A stretch of 64,000 bases of DNA from Amycolatopsis solani. GTDB lineage: Bacteria > Actinomycetota > Actinomycetes > Mycobacteriales > Pseudonocardiaceae. The stretch's first letter is position 1. Each line of letters opens with the position of its first letter. Under the pieces are notes generated by a model. It made no database searches and was not told the origin of the DNA. It saw only the letters and a program-made list of their open reading frames with translations. Position numbers and translations under genes: made by a program. Positions 17,034 through 24,306 of this stretch are shown here, piece by piece. Location of the stretch: contig NZ_JAWQJT010000001.1 in NCBI RefSeq assembly GCF_033441515.1, positions 124,001-188,000 of the forward strand, given 5' to 3'.

Positions 17034-17594
17034 TCAGCCGACCGGCTTCTTGCCTCGGGCGGCGCGCTGGGCCTTGATCATGGAGAAGCGCTCGGCCTGC
17101 TTCTGCTTGTCGCCGAAGACGAGCTCCGAGATCGTGTCGTAGAACTCCTCGGGCCGCGGCAGGAAGTCGATCTTGTTGAGCGCCTGGATCTGCCCGGCCG
17201 ACTCGACAACCATCGTGCCGTAACCCATCATGCGGCCGGTGGCGGAACGCACGTAGCTGAGGTCGGTGACCTTGCTGATGGGCATCATCAGCACCTTGGT
17301 CGTGAACACCCCGGTGGTCATGACGAACCGCTTGTCGGTGACCACCAGCCGCTCGACCCACCACTCCATCACCACGTACGCGAACCGCAGGACGACGAGC
17401 AGCGCGACGTACCAGAGGATGTTCTGGCCGATGTAAAGCGCCGGTGGCAGCAGGTAGGACACCAGGACGCAGATGGCCAGCAGTGCGGCCGCCTCGAAGG
17501 TGTCCCACAGCAGCACCGCCCAGTGGCGGCGGATCCGGATGACCCGCCGCTCGGTGTCGAGGAGGTACTCGTCGGGGTCGCGTGGCGCGAACAT
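17034..17594 (-). CDS. membrane protein with bacterial PH domain (YdbT-like)
   Basis: A 186-residue protein. Two membrane helices (about 24-48 and 53-72) follow a short cytoplasmic start MFAPRDPDEYLLDTERRVI. The bacterial PH (bPH_2) domain then has VERLVVTDKRFVMTTGVF and ISKVTDLSYVRSATGRMMGYG, ending in a basic tail. PH-domain membrane proteins of this type are of unknown function, though B. subtilis relatives affect envelope stress resistance. ATG at 17594 is the clear start. Confidence 0.85.
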   Translation of the reverse strand: MFAPRDPDEYLLDTERRVIRIRRHWAVLLWDTFEAAALLAICVLVSYLLPPALYIGQNILWYVALLVVLRFAYVVMEWWVERLVVTDKRFVMTTGVFTTKVLMMPISKVTDLSYVRSATGRMMGYGTMVVESAGQIQALNKIDFLPRPEEFYDTISELVFGDKQKQAERFSMIKAQRAARGKKPVG

Positions 17595-17614
17595 GGCTCG
17601 AGGGTAGCCCTCTA

Positions 17615-17779
17615 TCAGCCCTTGAAGACGTTGCTGACGAAGGTGATCACCGATTCGGCCGAGTCACGGAGGAACTGGATGATGTTGCCGACGAGGCCAG
17701 CGGCCTGCCCCGGCTGGGCAATGACGAAGAACAGCACCAACGCGATACCGGCGAGGCCCGCAATCTTCTTCACGTTCAC
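17615..17779 (-). CDS. small membrane protein, 54 residues
   Basis: A short ORF starting with GTG at 17779 and encoding VNVKKIAGLAGIALVLFF, an AQPGQAAGLVG stretch and a C-terminal amphipathic tail (IIQFLRDSAESVITFVSNVF). One hydrophobic helix or a signal-like segment is visible. It lies 20 bp upstream of the PH-domain gene on the same strand. Similar tiny proteins occur in actinomycetes without known function. Confidence 0.65.
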   Translation of the reverse strand: MNVKKIAGLAGIALVLFFVIAQPGQAAGLVGNIIQFLRDSAESVITFVSNVFKG

Positions 17780-17964
17780 CGCGATCAAATCCCGTCTCTT
17801 ACGGTGACACCGGACAACAGACTTTTTACGTTGTACCGCACTCAACTGGCGCACGGGAGGTAAGTCCCGCGCTTGGGTCAGCACGTGGTCCGAAGTGTAC
17901 CGTACGGCTACTCTCCGTGTACAGGACATCCGTTTTCAGTTCGGTCACGTCTACCGTTGGGGAC

Positions 17965-18378
17965 ATGGAGGGCCTCAAGAGCACCACGATCCGCTGCGTC
18001 GGCGGCATCGCGTACGACGACCACGGCCGTTTGCTGCTCATCCGGCGCCGCAATGACCCCGGTTCGGGTCAATGGTCGCTGCCGGGTGGCCGAGTCGAAC
18101 CGGGCGAAACGGACGAAGCGGCGGTCATTCGGGAGCTTCGGGAAGAGACCGGACTGGACGTGATTCCGGGCACAGTGATCGGGAGCGTCCGGCGTGGGCC
18201 GTACTTGATCTTCGATTACGCGTGCGTGGTGACGGGTGGAGTGCTCACAGCGGGTGACGATGCGACGGAGGCGCGTTGGTCCGAAGCGGCAGACCTTTCG
18301 GACATGGACGCGGCCGGGGAGCTGGTGGATCTCCTGTACGTGACTTTGCGTGAGTGGGACGCCTTGCCCCGTGCTTGA
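17965..18378 (+). CDS. NUDIX hydrolase
   Basis: A 137-residue NUDIX pyrophosphohydrolase. The NUDIX box is complete: GGRVEPGETDEAAVIREL followed by REETGLD (Gx5Ex7REUxEExGU). It is preceded by the typical RRRNDPGSGQWSLP strand-loop. Substrate (damaged nucleotide, ADP-ribose or another) cannot be deduced. ATG at 17965 is chosen over an upstream GTG because conservation begins at TTIRCVGGIAYDD. It ends at the first of three large palindromes. Confidence 0.9.
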   Translation: MEGLKSTTIRCVGGIAYDDHGRLLLIRRRNDPGSGQWSLPGGRVEPGETDEAAVIRELREETGLDVIPGTVIGSVRRGPYLIFDYACVVTGGVLTAGDDATEARWSEAADLSDMDAAGELVDLLYVTLREWDALPRA

Positions 18379-18410
18379 GCCGGCCCGGGAGCGGCCGTTG
18401 GGAGCGCCGG

Positions 18411-18469
18411 GAGGTCGCGAATGAGTCATTGGGGACCTCTGGGGTCCCGAATGAGTCATTCGCGACCTC
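18411..18469. repeat. AATGASTCATT repeat pair 1 (hairpin)
   Basis: Arms 18411-18437 and 18443-18469 pair at 25 of 27 positions with a 5 nt loop. Each arm contains the 11 bp palindromic core AATGAGTCATT (18420-18430 and 18450-18460) flanked by GAGGTCGCG or its complement. First of three such hairpins between the convergent NUDIX and DUF2332 genes. Confidence 0.85.
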
Positions 18470-18541
18470 GGTAGAGCCGGTGCCGCCGGGGTCGGAGTGC
18501 CGCCGTGACCGGCCGCGGGCTGCAGCGAGAGCCGCCGCAAC

Positions 18542-18594
18542 GTCGCGAATGACTCATTCGCGACCTCCAGGGTCCCCAATGAGTCATTCACGAC
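18542..18594. repeat. AATGASTCATT repeat pair 2 (hairpin)
   Basis: Arms 18542-18565 and 18571-18594 pair with three mismatches. Cores are AATGACTCATT at 18548-18558 and AATGAGTCATT at 18578-18588, again with CGCGACCTC-type flanks. Confidence 0.82.
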
Positions 18595-18690
18595 CTCGGG
18601 GCCGGCGCGCGGGGGTGCCCGCCGCACTGGACCTCGCGGGCCCCGGGCACCCAGTGGCCGCCGTCCTGGGCGCGCTCGGCGGGCCGGCCT

Positions 18691-18749
18691 GATGTCTTGA
18701 ATGAGTCATTCAGGTCGCCGGAGGTCCTGAATGACTCATTCAAGACGTC
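18691..18749. repeat. AATGASTCATT repeat pair 3 (hairpin)
   Basis: Arms 18691-18714 and 18726-18749 pair over 24 bp, with one G-T wobble as the only flaw. Cores are at 18700-18710 and 18730-18740, with GTCTTG / CAAGAC flanks. The loop GTCGCCGGAGG-type sequence recurs in the element upstream of htrA. Confidence 0.85.
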
Positions 18750-18788
18750 CCGGGGTCGAAGCGCCGCCGTGACCGGCAGCGAAGCGGG

Positions 18789-19883
18789 CTAGAGCGGGAG
18801 CCAGGTCATCCGCTGCCCATGCGGGGCGGTCCGCGCCAAGGCGTGCGCCTCCGCCTTCCCGTCCTCCCACCGGACCACGCCCAGCGTCGCCAGCCCGTCC
18901 CCACCGGCAAGGTCCCCCCGGCCAGGCAGAACCTCCTCCAACCCCGCCCCGTAGAACTCCTCCGAAACCCACCACACCGGCCGCGAAGCCGCCAGCGAAG
19001 CGAGCTCCGCGACGAACTCCCCCCGCCGCGAAGCCGACAAGTACGCCAGAGCGTGGCTGGTCACCACCACCAACGGCCCCTCCAGCGACGAAGCCGCCGA
19101 AGCGAAGTCCGAAACCGCGTCCCCGGTGATCAACCGGGGGCGGTGCTTCCCCTGCTCGGCCGCCGCCGTGCGCAGCAAGCGGATCCGGTCCGGCTGGTCG
19201 GCCCACACGCACGCCTCGAGCCACGCAAGCTCGTCCTCGTCCGACAGGTCCACCGGGGCGCGGTCGAGGCCGGCCCGGTCGGTGATCGTCAGCTTCTTCG
19301 GCAGCTTCGGCGTGATCGCGCCCGGCGCCAGGTCCAGCGCGCAGTGCAGGCCGACCGCCGATTTGGCCGGGCCCGCCGTCAGCTGCTCGCCGCCGTCGCA
19401 CTGGTAGCGGTAGCCGAAGCGGTCCAGGCCCAGCAGGAGCCCCGCGCTGCAGCCGACCTCGAGCAGCGCGACCTTGCCGCCCGCCTCGCGCGCCGCCCGG
19501 GCCACGCCCGGGTACAGCAGCGCCGCGCGGCGGACCTCGTTCGTCTGCGTGTAGCGCGACGAAATCAGCGCCCGCGCCTTCTCCGCGCGCTCCAGCAGGA
19601 ACGACCGGAACAGCGGCCACGTCTCCGTGTCGACGCCGTCGAAGCCGCCCAGTGACGGGTAGTAGCGCGACAGCGGGTGGATCGGGTCCGCCTGCACGAG
19701 GCGGTGCGCGGTCGCCATCAGCAGCGTCGCGCGCACCTCGCCGTCGCGGGCGACCGACAGCAGGCCGGCGACGTCGTCGTCCGCGGCCGCCTCCAGCGCC
19801 AGGTGTTCGTAGAGCGGTGAGACCCCGCGGGCCTCGACTTCCGCGAACGTGCGCAGTACTTCCTTGATCGCGTCCAGGTCCAT
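18789..19883 (-). CDS. DUF2332 protein
   Basis: A 364-residue protein of the DUF2332 family, common in actinomycetes. It has an N-terminal helical part (LEAAADDDVAGLL, HPLSRYYPSLGG) and a central Rossmann-like segment with LLEVGCSAGLLLGLDRFGY, which resembles a methyltransferase SAM loop. The later region has VVVTSHALAYLSASRRGEFV and WWVSEEFYG. A SAM-dependent activity is inferred only from that loop. It follows the MaoC gene by 7 nt and is probably in the same operon. Confidence 0.85.
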   Translation of the reverse strand: MDLDAIKEVLRTFAEVEARGVSPLYEHLALEAAADDDVAGLLSVARDGEVRATLLMATAHRLVQADPIHPLSRYYPSLGGFDGVDTETWPLFRSFLLERAEKARALISSRYTQTNEVRRAALLYPGVARAAREAGGKVALLEVGCSAGLLLGLDRFGYRYQCDGGEQLTAGPAKSAVGLHCALDLAPGAITPKLPKKLTITDRAGLDRAPVDLSDEDELAWLEACVWADQPDRIRLLRTAAAEQGKHRPRLITGDAVSDFASAASSLEGPLVVVTSHALAYLSASRRGEFVAELASLAASRPVWWVSEEFYGAGLEEVLPGRGDLAGGDGLATLGVVRWEDGKAEAHALARTAPHGQRMTWLPL

Positions 19884-19890
19884 CAGAGCC

Positions 19891-20394
19891 TCATTCGTGC
19901 GGCACCGGCCGGCCCGGCTGCTCCCCGCCCCGAGTTTCCCCGTAGGAGCGCTTCGGCACCATCACCTTCCGCCGGAAGGTGCACACGATCAGGCCGTCCT
20001 GCTTGTAACCGCGCGTCTCGACGTAGACGACACCGCGGTCGTCCTTCGACTTCGACGGCGTCTTGTCGAGCACCTCGGTCTCGCCGTAGATGGTGTCGCC
20101 GTGGAACGTCGGCTTGACGTGCTTGAGCGACTCGACCTCGAGGTTCGCGATGGCCTTGCCGGAAACGTCGGGCACGGACATGCCCAGCAGCAGCGAGTAC
20201 ACGTAGTTCCCGACCACGACGTTCTTGCCGAAGTCGGTCGTCTCCCCGGCGTAGTGCGCGTCCAGGTGCAGCGGGTGGTGGTTCATGGTGATCAGGCAGA
20301 ACAGGTGGTCGTCGTATTCGGTGACCGTTTTGCCCGGCCAGTGCTTGTAGACCGCACCGACCTCGAACTCCTCGTAGTACCGACCGAACTGCAC
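19891..20394 (-). CDS. MaoC-family (R)-specific enoyl-CoA hydratase-like dehydratase
   Basis: A 167-residue hotdog-fold protein with the MaoC signature: YYEEFEVGAVYKHWPGKTVTEYDDHLFC at the start, then LDAHYAGETTDFGKNVVVG (the D...H dyad region) and the VKPTFHGDTIYGETEV strand. Such enzymes hydrate enoyl-CoA or mesaconyl-type thioesters in lipid or acid catabolism. GTG at 20394 has AGGAGA 7 nt upstream. First gene of an operon with DUF2332, divergent from corA. Confidence 0.88.
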   Translation of the reverse strand: MQFGRYYEEFEVGAVYKHWPGKTVTEYDDHLFCLITMNHHPLHLDAHYAGETTDFGKNVVVGNYVYSLLLGMSVPDVSGKAIANLEVESLKHVKPTFHGDTIYGETEVLDKTPSKSKDDRGVVYVETRGYKQDGLIVCTFRRKVMVPKRSYGETRGGEQPGRPVPHE

Positions 20395-20518
20395 TCGTCT
20401 TCTCCTGTCCGCGGTAACGCCGTGTGAGGCTGGTACGACACGCATCGGTAGTGAGGAGTACCCTCAACCATCGGTTCTCGCGCGTCAACGCGAGCCCCAC
20501 CACTCTGCACCCGGCCCG

Positions 20519-20528
20519 AAGGAGGTGA
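20519..20528 (+). promoter_or_regulatory. consensus Shine-Dalgarno of the corA leader peptide
   Basis: AAGGAGGTGA is fully complementary to the usual 16S rRNA tail and lies 8 nt before an ATG at 20537. It is the strongest ribosome-binding site seen in the window, yet serves only a 22-codon frame. Its GTGAGG (20525-20530) can pair with CCTCAC at 20583-20588. Confidence 0.75.
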
Positions 20529-20536
20529 GGAACCCG

Positions 20537-20605
20537 ATGAGCAGTGGCGATAGTCCGCTCCCTAGTAGTCCCAGCGTTCCCACCTCACGGGTCGTCTCCA
20601 GGTAG
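20537..20605 (+). CDS. corA leader peptide, 22 residues
   Basis: ATG to TAG, encoding MSSGDSPLPSSPSVPTSR plus four more residues. Seven serines and four prolines make up half the peptide. It has a near-perfect Shine-Dalgarno and ends 101 nt before the corA ATG. Its codons 12-15 form one arm of an 11 bp hairpin whose other arm lies after the stop codon, so ribosome position would change the fold. Salmonella corA (corL) and mgtA (mgtL, Pro-rich) are known precedents for leader-peptide control of Mg transport genes. Translation here is inferred from the ribosome-binding site and layout. Confidence 0.62.
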   Translation: MSSGDSPLPSSPSVPTSRVVSR

Positions 20606-20633
20606 GCCTTTTTCACCCCCTCGGGAACGCTGG
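20571..20633 (+). promoter_or_regulatory. attenuator-like hairpin overlapping the leader peptide
   Basis: CCAGCGTTCCC (20571-20581, inside the leader ORF) is perfectly complementary to GGGAACGCTGG (20623-20633, beyond its stop codon). A ribosome paused on the proline-rich half would block the stem. A five-T run (20609-20613) lies in the loop. Confidence 0.6.
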
Positions 20634-20640
20634 TGTCGCC

Positions 20641-20660
20641 GGGCGGACGCGTGTCCGCCC
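20641..20660 (+). promoter_or_regulatory. second hairpin in the corA leader
   Basis: GGGCGGAC-GCGT-GTCCGCCC, a perfect 8 bp stem, 46 nt before the corA ATG. No U tract follows, so it would act as a pause or Rho-related element, not as a classical terminator. Confidence 0.5.
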
Positions 20661-20706
20661 CTGGTCAGTCGTCTCGCACGACCACGCACGACGCCCAGGA
20701 GATCCC

Positions 20707-21795
20707 ATGCCTGCCATTCCTTCGCTCGGCGGCCTTCGCGGCCGCGGCAACAGCCGGGCCAAGGGCGTGCCCGTCCGCCCGGTTCCGGTGCCGCTGTCGG
20801 CGTACGTCGTCGATTGCGCGGTCTACGTCGGCGGTGAGCGCCTGCCCGGCCGCTGGACCCACACCGAAGCCATCAAAGAGGTCCGGAAGCGGCACGAAGG
20901 GTTCGTCTGGATCGGGCTGCACGAGCCGGACGCCGAGCAGATCCAGGGCGTCGCGGACACGTTCGGGCTGCACGAGCTGGCGGTCGAGGACGCGCTCGAA
21001 GCGCACCAGCGGCCGAAGCTCGAGCGCTACGACGACACACTGTTCCTCGTGGTGAAAACCGTCCGGTACGTCGAACACGAGTCCCCCACCACGGCGAACG
21101 AAATCGTCGAGACCGGCGAGCTCATGGTCTTCCTCGGCCGCGACTTCGTCATCACCGTGCGGCACGGGAACCACTCGGGCCTGGCGCGGCTGCGCCGGGA
21201 GCTCGACGACGACGCCGAGCGCCTGCAGCTGGGCCCGGCCGCGGTCGTGCACGCGATCGCCGACCACGTCGTCGACCACTACCTCGACGTCACGGGCCGG
21301 ATCGAGAACGACATCGACGTCATGGAGGCGCAGGTCTTCGCGCCCCGGTCGCAGGTCAGCGCCGAGCAGATCTACCTGATGAAGCGGGAGGTCCTCGAGC
21401 TGCGCCGCGCGGTGATGCCGCTGGCGACGCCGGTCCAGCGCCTCGCTGAGGGCTACACCCGGCTGGTGCCGGACGAGGTCCGCTCCTACTTCCGCGACGT
21501 CGCCGACCACCTCACGACCGTGTCCGAACGGGTGGCGGCGTTCGACGAACTGCTGTCCACACTGGTCGACGCGACGGTCGCGAAGATTTCGCTGCAGCAG
21601 AACACCGACATGCGCAAGATCACGTCGTGGGCGGCGATCATCACCGTGCCGACGATGATCGCCGGCATCTACGGCATGAACTTCGACTACCTGCCCGAAC
21701 TGCACTGGAAGTTCGGGTACCCGCTGGTGATCACCGTGATCCTCGGCATCTGCCTGTTGCTGTACCGAATATTCCGGAAGAACGGCTGGCTCTAG
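20707..21795 (+). CDS. corA: CorA-family magnesium/cobalt transporter
   Basis: A 362-residue divalent cation channel. The large cytoplasmic alpha/beta funnel occupies about 30-300 (GFVWIGLHEPDAEQ, ELAVEDALEAHQRPKLERYDDTLFLV). Two C-terminal helices (about 305-322 and 338-354) flank the signature YGMNFDYLPELHW, with GMN at 323-325, the selectivity filter. It ends in the usual basic tail RIFRKNG. ATG at 20707 has AGGAGA 5 nt upstream. It has a leader peptide and attenuator-like hairpins upstream and a 38-residue membrane protein gene 42 bp downstream. Position matches Rv1239c beside sugABC, now 10 kb away. Confidence 0.95.
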   Translation: MPAIPSLGGLRGRGNSRAKGVPVRPVPVPLSAYVVDCAVYVGGERLPGRWTHTEAIKEVRKRHEGFVWIGLHEPDAEQIQGVADTFGLHELAVEDALEAHQRPKLERYDDTLFLVVKTVRYVEHESPTTANEIVETGELMVFLGRDFVITVRHGNHSGLARLRRELDDDAERLQLGPAAVVHAIADHVVDHYLDVTGRIENDIDVMEAQVFAPRSQVSAEQIYLMKREVLELRRAVMPLATPVQRLAEGYTRLVPDEVRSYFRDVADHLTTVSERVAAFDELLSTLVDATVAKISLQQNTDMRKITSWAAIITVPTMIAGIYGMNFDYLPELHWKFGYPLVITVILGICLLLYRIFRKNGWL

Positions 21796-21837
21796 GTCCC
21801 CTTTCTTTCCACCGGAATCAGTGCAGGAGAATTCGTG

Positions 21838-21954
21838 ATGCCCCGGATGCTGTCCAACCTCAAGTTCTGGGCGCTCGCGCTCAGCGTGCTCTGGATCGTC
21901 GTCATCACTTTCGTCATCGTCGCCGACCCGGGGTTCGCGCACGGGATGAAATGA
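21838..21954 (+). CDS. 38-residue single-helix membrane protein downstream of corA
   Basis: A small frame with ATG at 21838 and AGGAGA 7 nt upstream. It encodes MPRMLSNLKF, one 20-residue hydrophobic helix (WALALSVLWIVVITFVIVA) and a short DPGFAHGMK tail. It lies 42 bp after corA on the same strand with no terminator between, so it is probably co-transcribed. E. coli and Salmonella use similarly small membrane proteins (MgtS, MgtR) to stabilise or degrade Mg transporters; a like role here is inference. Confidence 0.68.
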   Translation: MPRMLSNLKFWALALSVLWIVVITFVIVADPGFAHGMK

Positions 21955-21979
21955 CGCCCGGGGGTCGTACCCTGGGTGG

Positions 21980-22630
21980 GTGCCCAAAGCGCTGGTGGTC
22001 TCCGACGAGGTCGACGAGCGGTTGTGGACCGGCGCGGTCCGCGCCGTCTCCGTCGACCTCGTCATCGGTGCCGGCGACCTCCCCTACGACTACCTGGCGT
22101 TCCTGGCCGGCGCGCTCGACGTGCCGTGCGTGTTCGTGCCCGGCAACCACGACCCGGACCTGAGCGGTTACACGCGCTACGGCGGGCTGTCCATGAAGGA
22201 CGGTTTCCCCACGGCCTGGCCGGGCCCGGCGGGCGGCGTCAACGCGGACGGCCGGGTCGTCGACGTCGCCGGGCTGCGCATCGCCGGGCTGGGCGGCTCG
22301 ATCCGCTACAACGACGGGCCGAACCAGTGGACGCAGCGCCAGCAGGCGCGCCGCGCCCGCGCCCTGGTGCGGCGGGCGAAGTGGCGGCGCCGCCGTGACG
22401 GCCGTGCCGTCGACGTCCTGCTGACGCATTCGCCGCCGCTCGACCTCGGCGACCGGGCGGACCCGCCGCACCGCGGGTTCGCGTGCCTGCACCGGACGAT
22501 CGACGTGCTGCGCCCGAAGTGGTTGCTGCACGGGCACATCCACCCCCACGGCGAGCCGGTGCCGGACCGGGTCGTCGGCGAAACCCGCGTCCGCAACGTG
22601 GTGGGCCACCGGATCATGGAGTTTTCATGA
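21980..22630 (+). CDS. calcineurin-like metallophosphoesterase
   Basis: A 216-residue metallophosphoesterase. Metal motifs are VVSDEVD (reduced form of DxH), IGAGDLPYDY, PGNHDPDLS, LLTHSPPLD and HGHIHPHG. The usual first D-x-H is altered (SDEVD), which may change the metal centre. It overlaps the following ParB-like gene by ATGA, a strong coupling. GTG at 21980 follows the small membrane ORF by 25 nt. Confidence 0.85.
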   Translation: MPKALVVSDEVDERLWTGAVRAVSVDLVIGAGDLPYDYLAFLAGALDVPCVFVPGNHDPDLSGYTRYGGLSMKDGFPTAWPGPAGGVNADGRVVDVAGLRIAGLGGSIRYNDGPNQWTQRQQARRARALVRRAKWRRRRDGRAVDVLLTHSPPLDLGDRADPPHRGFACLHRTIDVLRPKWLLHGHIHPHGEPVPDRVVGETRVRNVVGHRIMEFS

Positions 22631-23466
22631 AGGAGACGGGATTCCCCCGCGCCGACGCGGAAAACGACTTCCTCCGCGCGCGCCGGGGCCAGGTGCTTTC
22701 ACGGCTCTCGACGTGGCTTCGCCGCGAGCCCGACGACGTCAACATCATGCTGCCGTTCCACGAAGTCGTGGAGGCGCTCGGCTACCTCGGCGAGCACCGG
22801 ATCGGGCGGCGGGTGATCAAGCTGGACTCGATCGTCGGCACGGTCGACCGCAGCCGCGACTTCGACCGCCGCTTCCGCCCGACGTCCGCCCGCGTCCGCG
22901 AACGCTGGGAACGCCTGGCGCTGGCCTCGCGCCGCGGCGAAGAGATCCCGCCGATCGAGGTGTACCGCGTCGGCGAGCTGCACTTCATCATCGACGGCCA
23001 CCACCGGGTTTCGGTCGCGATCGCGCAGGGACTGTCCACAATAGAGGCCGAAGTGACGGTAGTCCGGACCAAACTGGACCCGAGCGGCATCCGCCACCGC
23101 GGCGACCTGATCGTCAAGGACTACCGGCGCCTGTTCCTCGAGCGGGTTCCCCTGACGGGCCACGCGCGGGCGTCGGTGATCGTGACGGACCCGTGGGACT
23201 ACGCGCGGCTGGGCGAGCACGTGGAGGCGTGGGGCTTCCGGCTGATGCAGGACGAGGGCAAGTTCTCCGACCGGGCGAGCGTGGCGCAGCGGTGGTTCGA
23301 CGAGGAGTTCGTCCCGGTGGTGGCGATGCTGCGGCAGGCCGACCTGATCGGCGACCGGACCGACGCCGAGGCGTACATGTGGGTGGCGGCGGAGCGGTAC
23401 CGGCTGATCCGGACCCACCGCTGGGACGACGAGGTCATCGAGACGCTGCGGTCCCGGCAGCACTAG
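22627..23466 (+). CDS. ParB/Srx-fold protein
   Basis: A 279-residue protein whose central region has the ParB-N/sulfiredoxin motif HFIIDGHHRVSVAIAQG, preceded by IPPIEVYRVGELHF. The N-terminus holds DVNIMLPFHEVVEALGY and the C-terminal third is helical and charged. It lacks a ParB DNA-binding HTH, so chromosome partitioning is unlikely; nucleotide hydrolysis or kinase-like chemistry as in other ParB/Srx proteins is possible. It is translationally coupled to the metallophosphoesterase. Function unknown. Confidence 0.78.
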   Translation: MKETGFPRADAENDFLRARRGQVLSRLSTWLRREPDDVNIMLPFHEVVEALGYLGEHRIGRRVIKLDSIVGTVDRSRDFDRRFRPTSARVRERWERLALASRRGEEIPPIEVYRVGELHFIIDGHHRVSVAIAQGLSTIEAEVTVVRTKLDPSGIRHRGDLIVKDYRRLFLERVPLTGHARASVIVTDPWDYARLGEHVEAWGFRLMQDEGKFSDRASVAQRWFDEEFVPVVAMLRQADLIGDRTDAEAYMWVAAERYRLIRTHRWDDEVIETLRSRQH

Positions 23467-23555
23467 AAGCGCCCCAATGTGGCGTTGGTTGCGTCCAACG
23501 CACCCAATGTGGCGTTCGGTGCGTCTGACGCACCGAACGCCACATTGGGGCGCTT
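23467..23555. repeat. three-copy palindromic repeat between convergent genes
   Basis: The sequence CCCAATGTGGCGTT occurs as two direct copies (within 23467-23486 and at 23503-23516) and once inverted (23536-23549). The second and third copies form a perfect 23 bp stem (23503-23525 with 23527-23549) with a one-base centre; the first copy can pair with the same right arm over 20 bp (23467-23486 with 23536-23555). Mutually exclusive hairpins are therefore possible. Likely bidirectional terminator. Confidence 0.72.
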
Positions 23556-23565
23556 GGGGCCGGCG

Positions 23566-24306
23566 TCAGAAGTCCAGCCCGGGTGTCAGCGCCAGCTGGC
23601 GCACCTGCGCCTCGGTCAACGTCGGGTCCGGGCGCTGTCCCGGCAGCCGCACCCCCGACCGCTCCAGCACCCCGCTGTTGTTCGACCAGAACTGCACCAT
23701 CACGCCCGGCCCCGCCCGCGAGACCCGGTGGGTCAGCACCTCACCCGAGCGCAACGTCGACCGCCACAGCTCCCCCTGGGGCGTCCGTTCCGTCCGGCAC
23801 GAAACCTCCCCCGCCTCGCCGCACGCCGGCCCGCCGAAGCCGCCCGGCAGCATCAGCACGTACACCGAGCCCGAGCCCTGGGCGTCCGTCACCCGGACGC
23901 CCAGGTGGAACAACGCGTCCCGGGGCGCGTCGCCCGCCGGGTCGGCGATCAGGTGGAACGGGTCCGACGGCGGGGTCTCGCCGGGGATCGTCAGCCGCGT
24001 GATCCGCGCGTCCGGGGAAACCAGCGCGCGGATCGCGCGGCCCACCACGCAGCTCAGCCGGTCGGTCAGCGCCTCCCGCGTGTCCGACGCCGTGGGGCAC
24101 GGGACGTCCGCCACCTGACCCCGGTGCGGCAGGACCACCACGGTCAGCACCAGCGCGAGCAGCACCACCGCCAGCGCCGCCGCTCCCGTCAGCAGGTGAC
24201 GGCGGCGAGACGCGCGGGCCGCCGAGAGAACCGCGTCGCCGGACAGGCCGATCGGGGGCTCGTCTTCGGTCACGTACGCCGTCAGCAAGGACCGGACGTC
24301 TTCCAT
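23566..24306 (-). CDS. putative anti-sigma factor-like membrane protein
   Basis: A 246-residue protein. Residues 1-35 are cytoplasmic with an Arg-rich stretch (AARASRRRHL), then one membrane helix (LLTGAAALAVVLLALVLTVVVL) and an extracytoplasmic domain of about 185 residues with paired cysteines (VPCPTASD, LSCVVG, PACGEAGEVSC). Its start overlaps the ECF sigma gene stop by one base (TGATG), the classic sigma/anti-sigma layout. No zinc-binding HxxxCxxC motif is present, so the anti-sigma role rests on context. Confidence 0.72.
   Translation of the reverse strand: MEDVRSLLTAYVTEDEPPIGLSGDAVLSAARASRRRHLLTGAAALAVVLLALVLTVVVLPHRGQVADVPCPTASDTREALTDRLSCVVGRAIRALVSPDARITRLTIPGETPPSDPFHLIADPAGDAPRDALFHLGVRVTDAQGSGSVYVLMLPGGFGGPACGEAGEVSCRTERTPQGELWRSTLRSGEVLTHRVSRAGPGVMVQFWSNNSGVLERSGVRLPGQRPDPTLTEAQVRQLALTPGLDF

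Larger units (their letters stand above)
18486..18777. repeat. direct repeat flanking AATGASTCATT pairs
   Basis: A 28 bp sequence at 18486-18513 recurs at 18750-18777 with two substitutions (shared part includes GCCGCCGTGACCGGC). The two copies bracket hairpins 2 and 3, suggesting part of the region arose by duplication of a roughly 264 bp unit. Confidence 0.75.

Noticed and set aside
18420..18430. Eukaryotic AP-1/GCN4-type site (TGASTCA) in the repeat core
   Set aside because: Coincidental resemblance; bZIP factors are not bacterial and the long flanking stems are the distinctive feature.
18411..18749. CRISPR-like array of evenly spaced repeats
   Set aside because: Copies are inverted pairs with irregular spacing, the core is itself palindromic and only 11 bp, and no cas genes are nearby.
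20395..20706. Mg2+-sensing riboswitch (M-box) before corA
   Set aside because: I could not recognise the conserved M-box pairing or loops; the leader ORF and its hairpins explain the region better.
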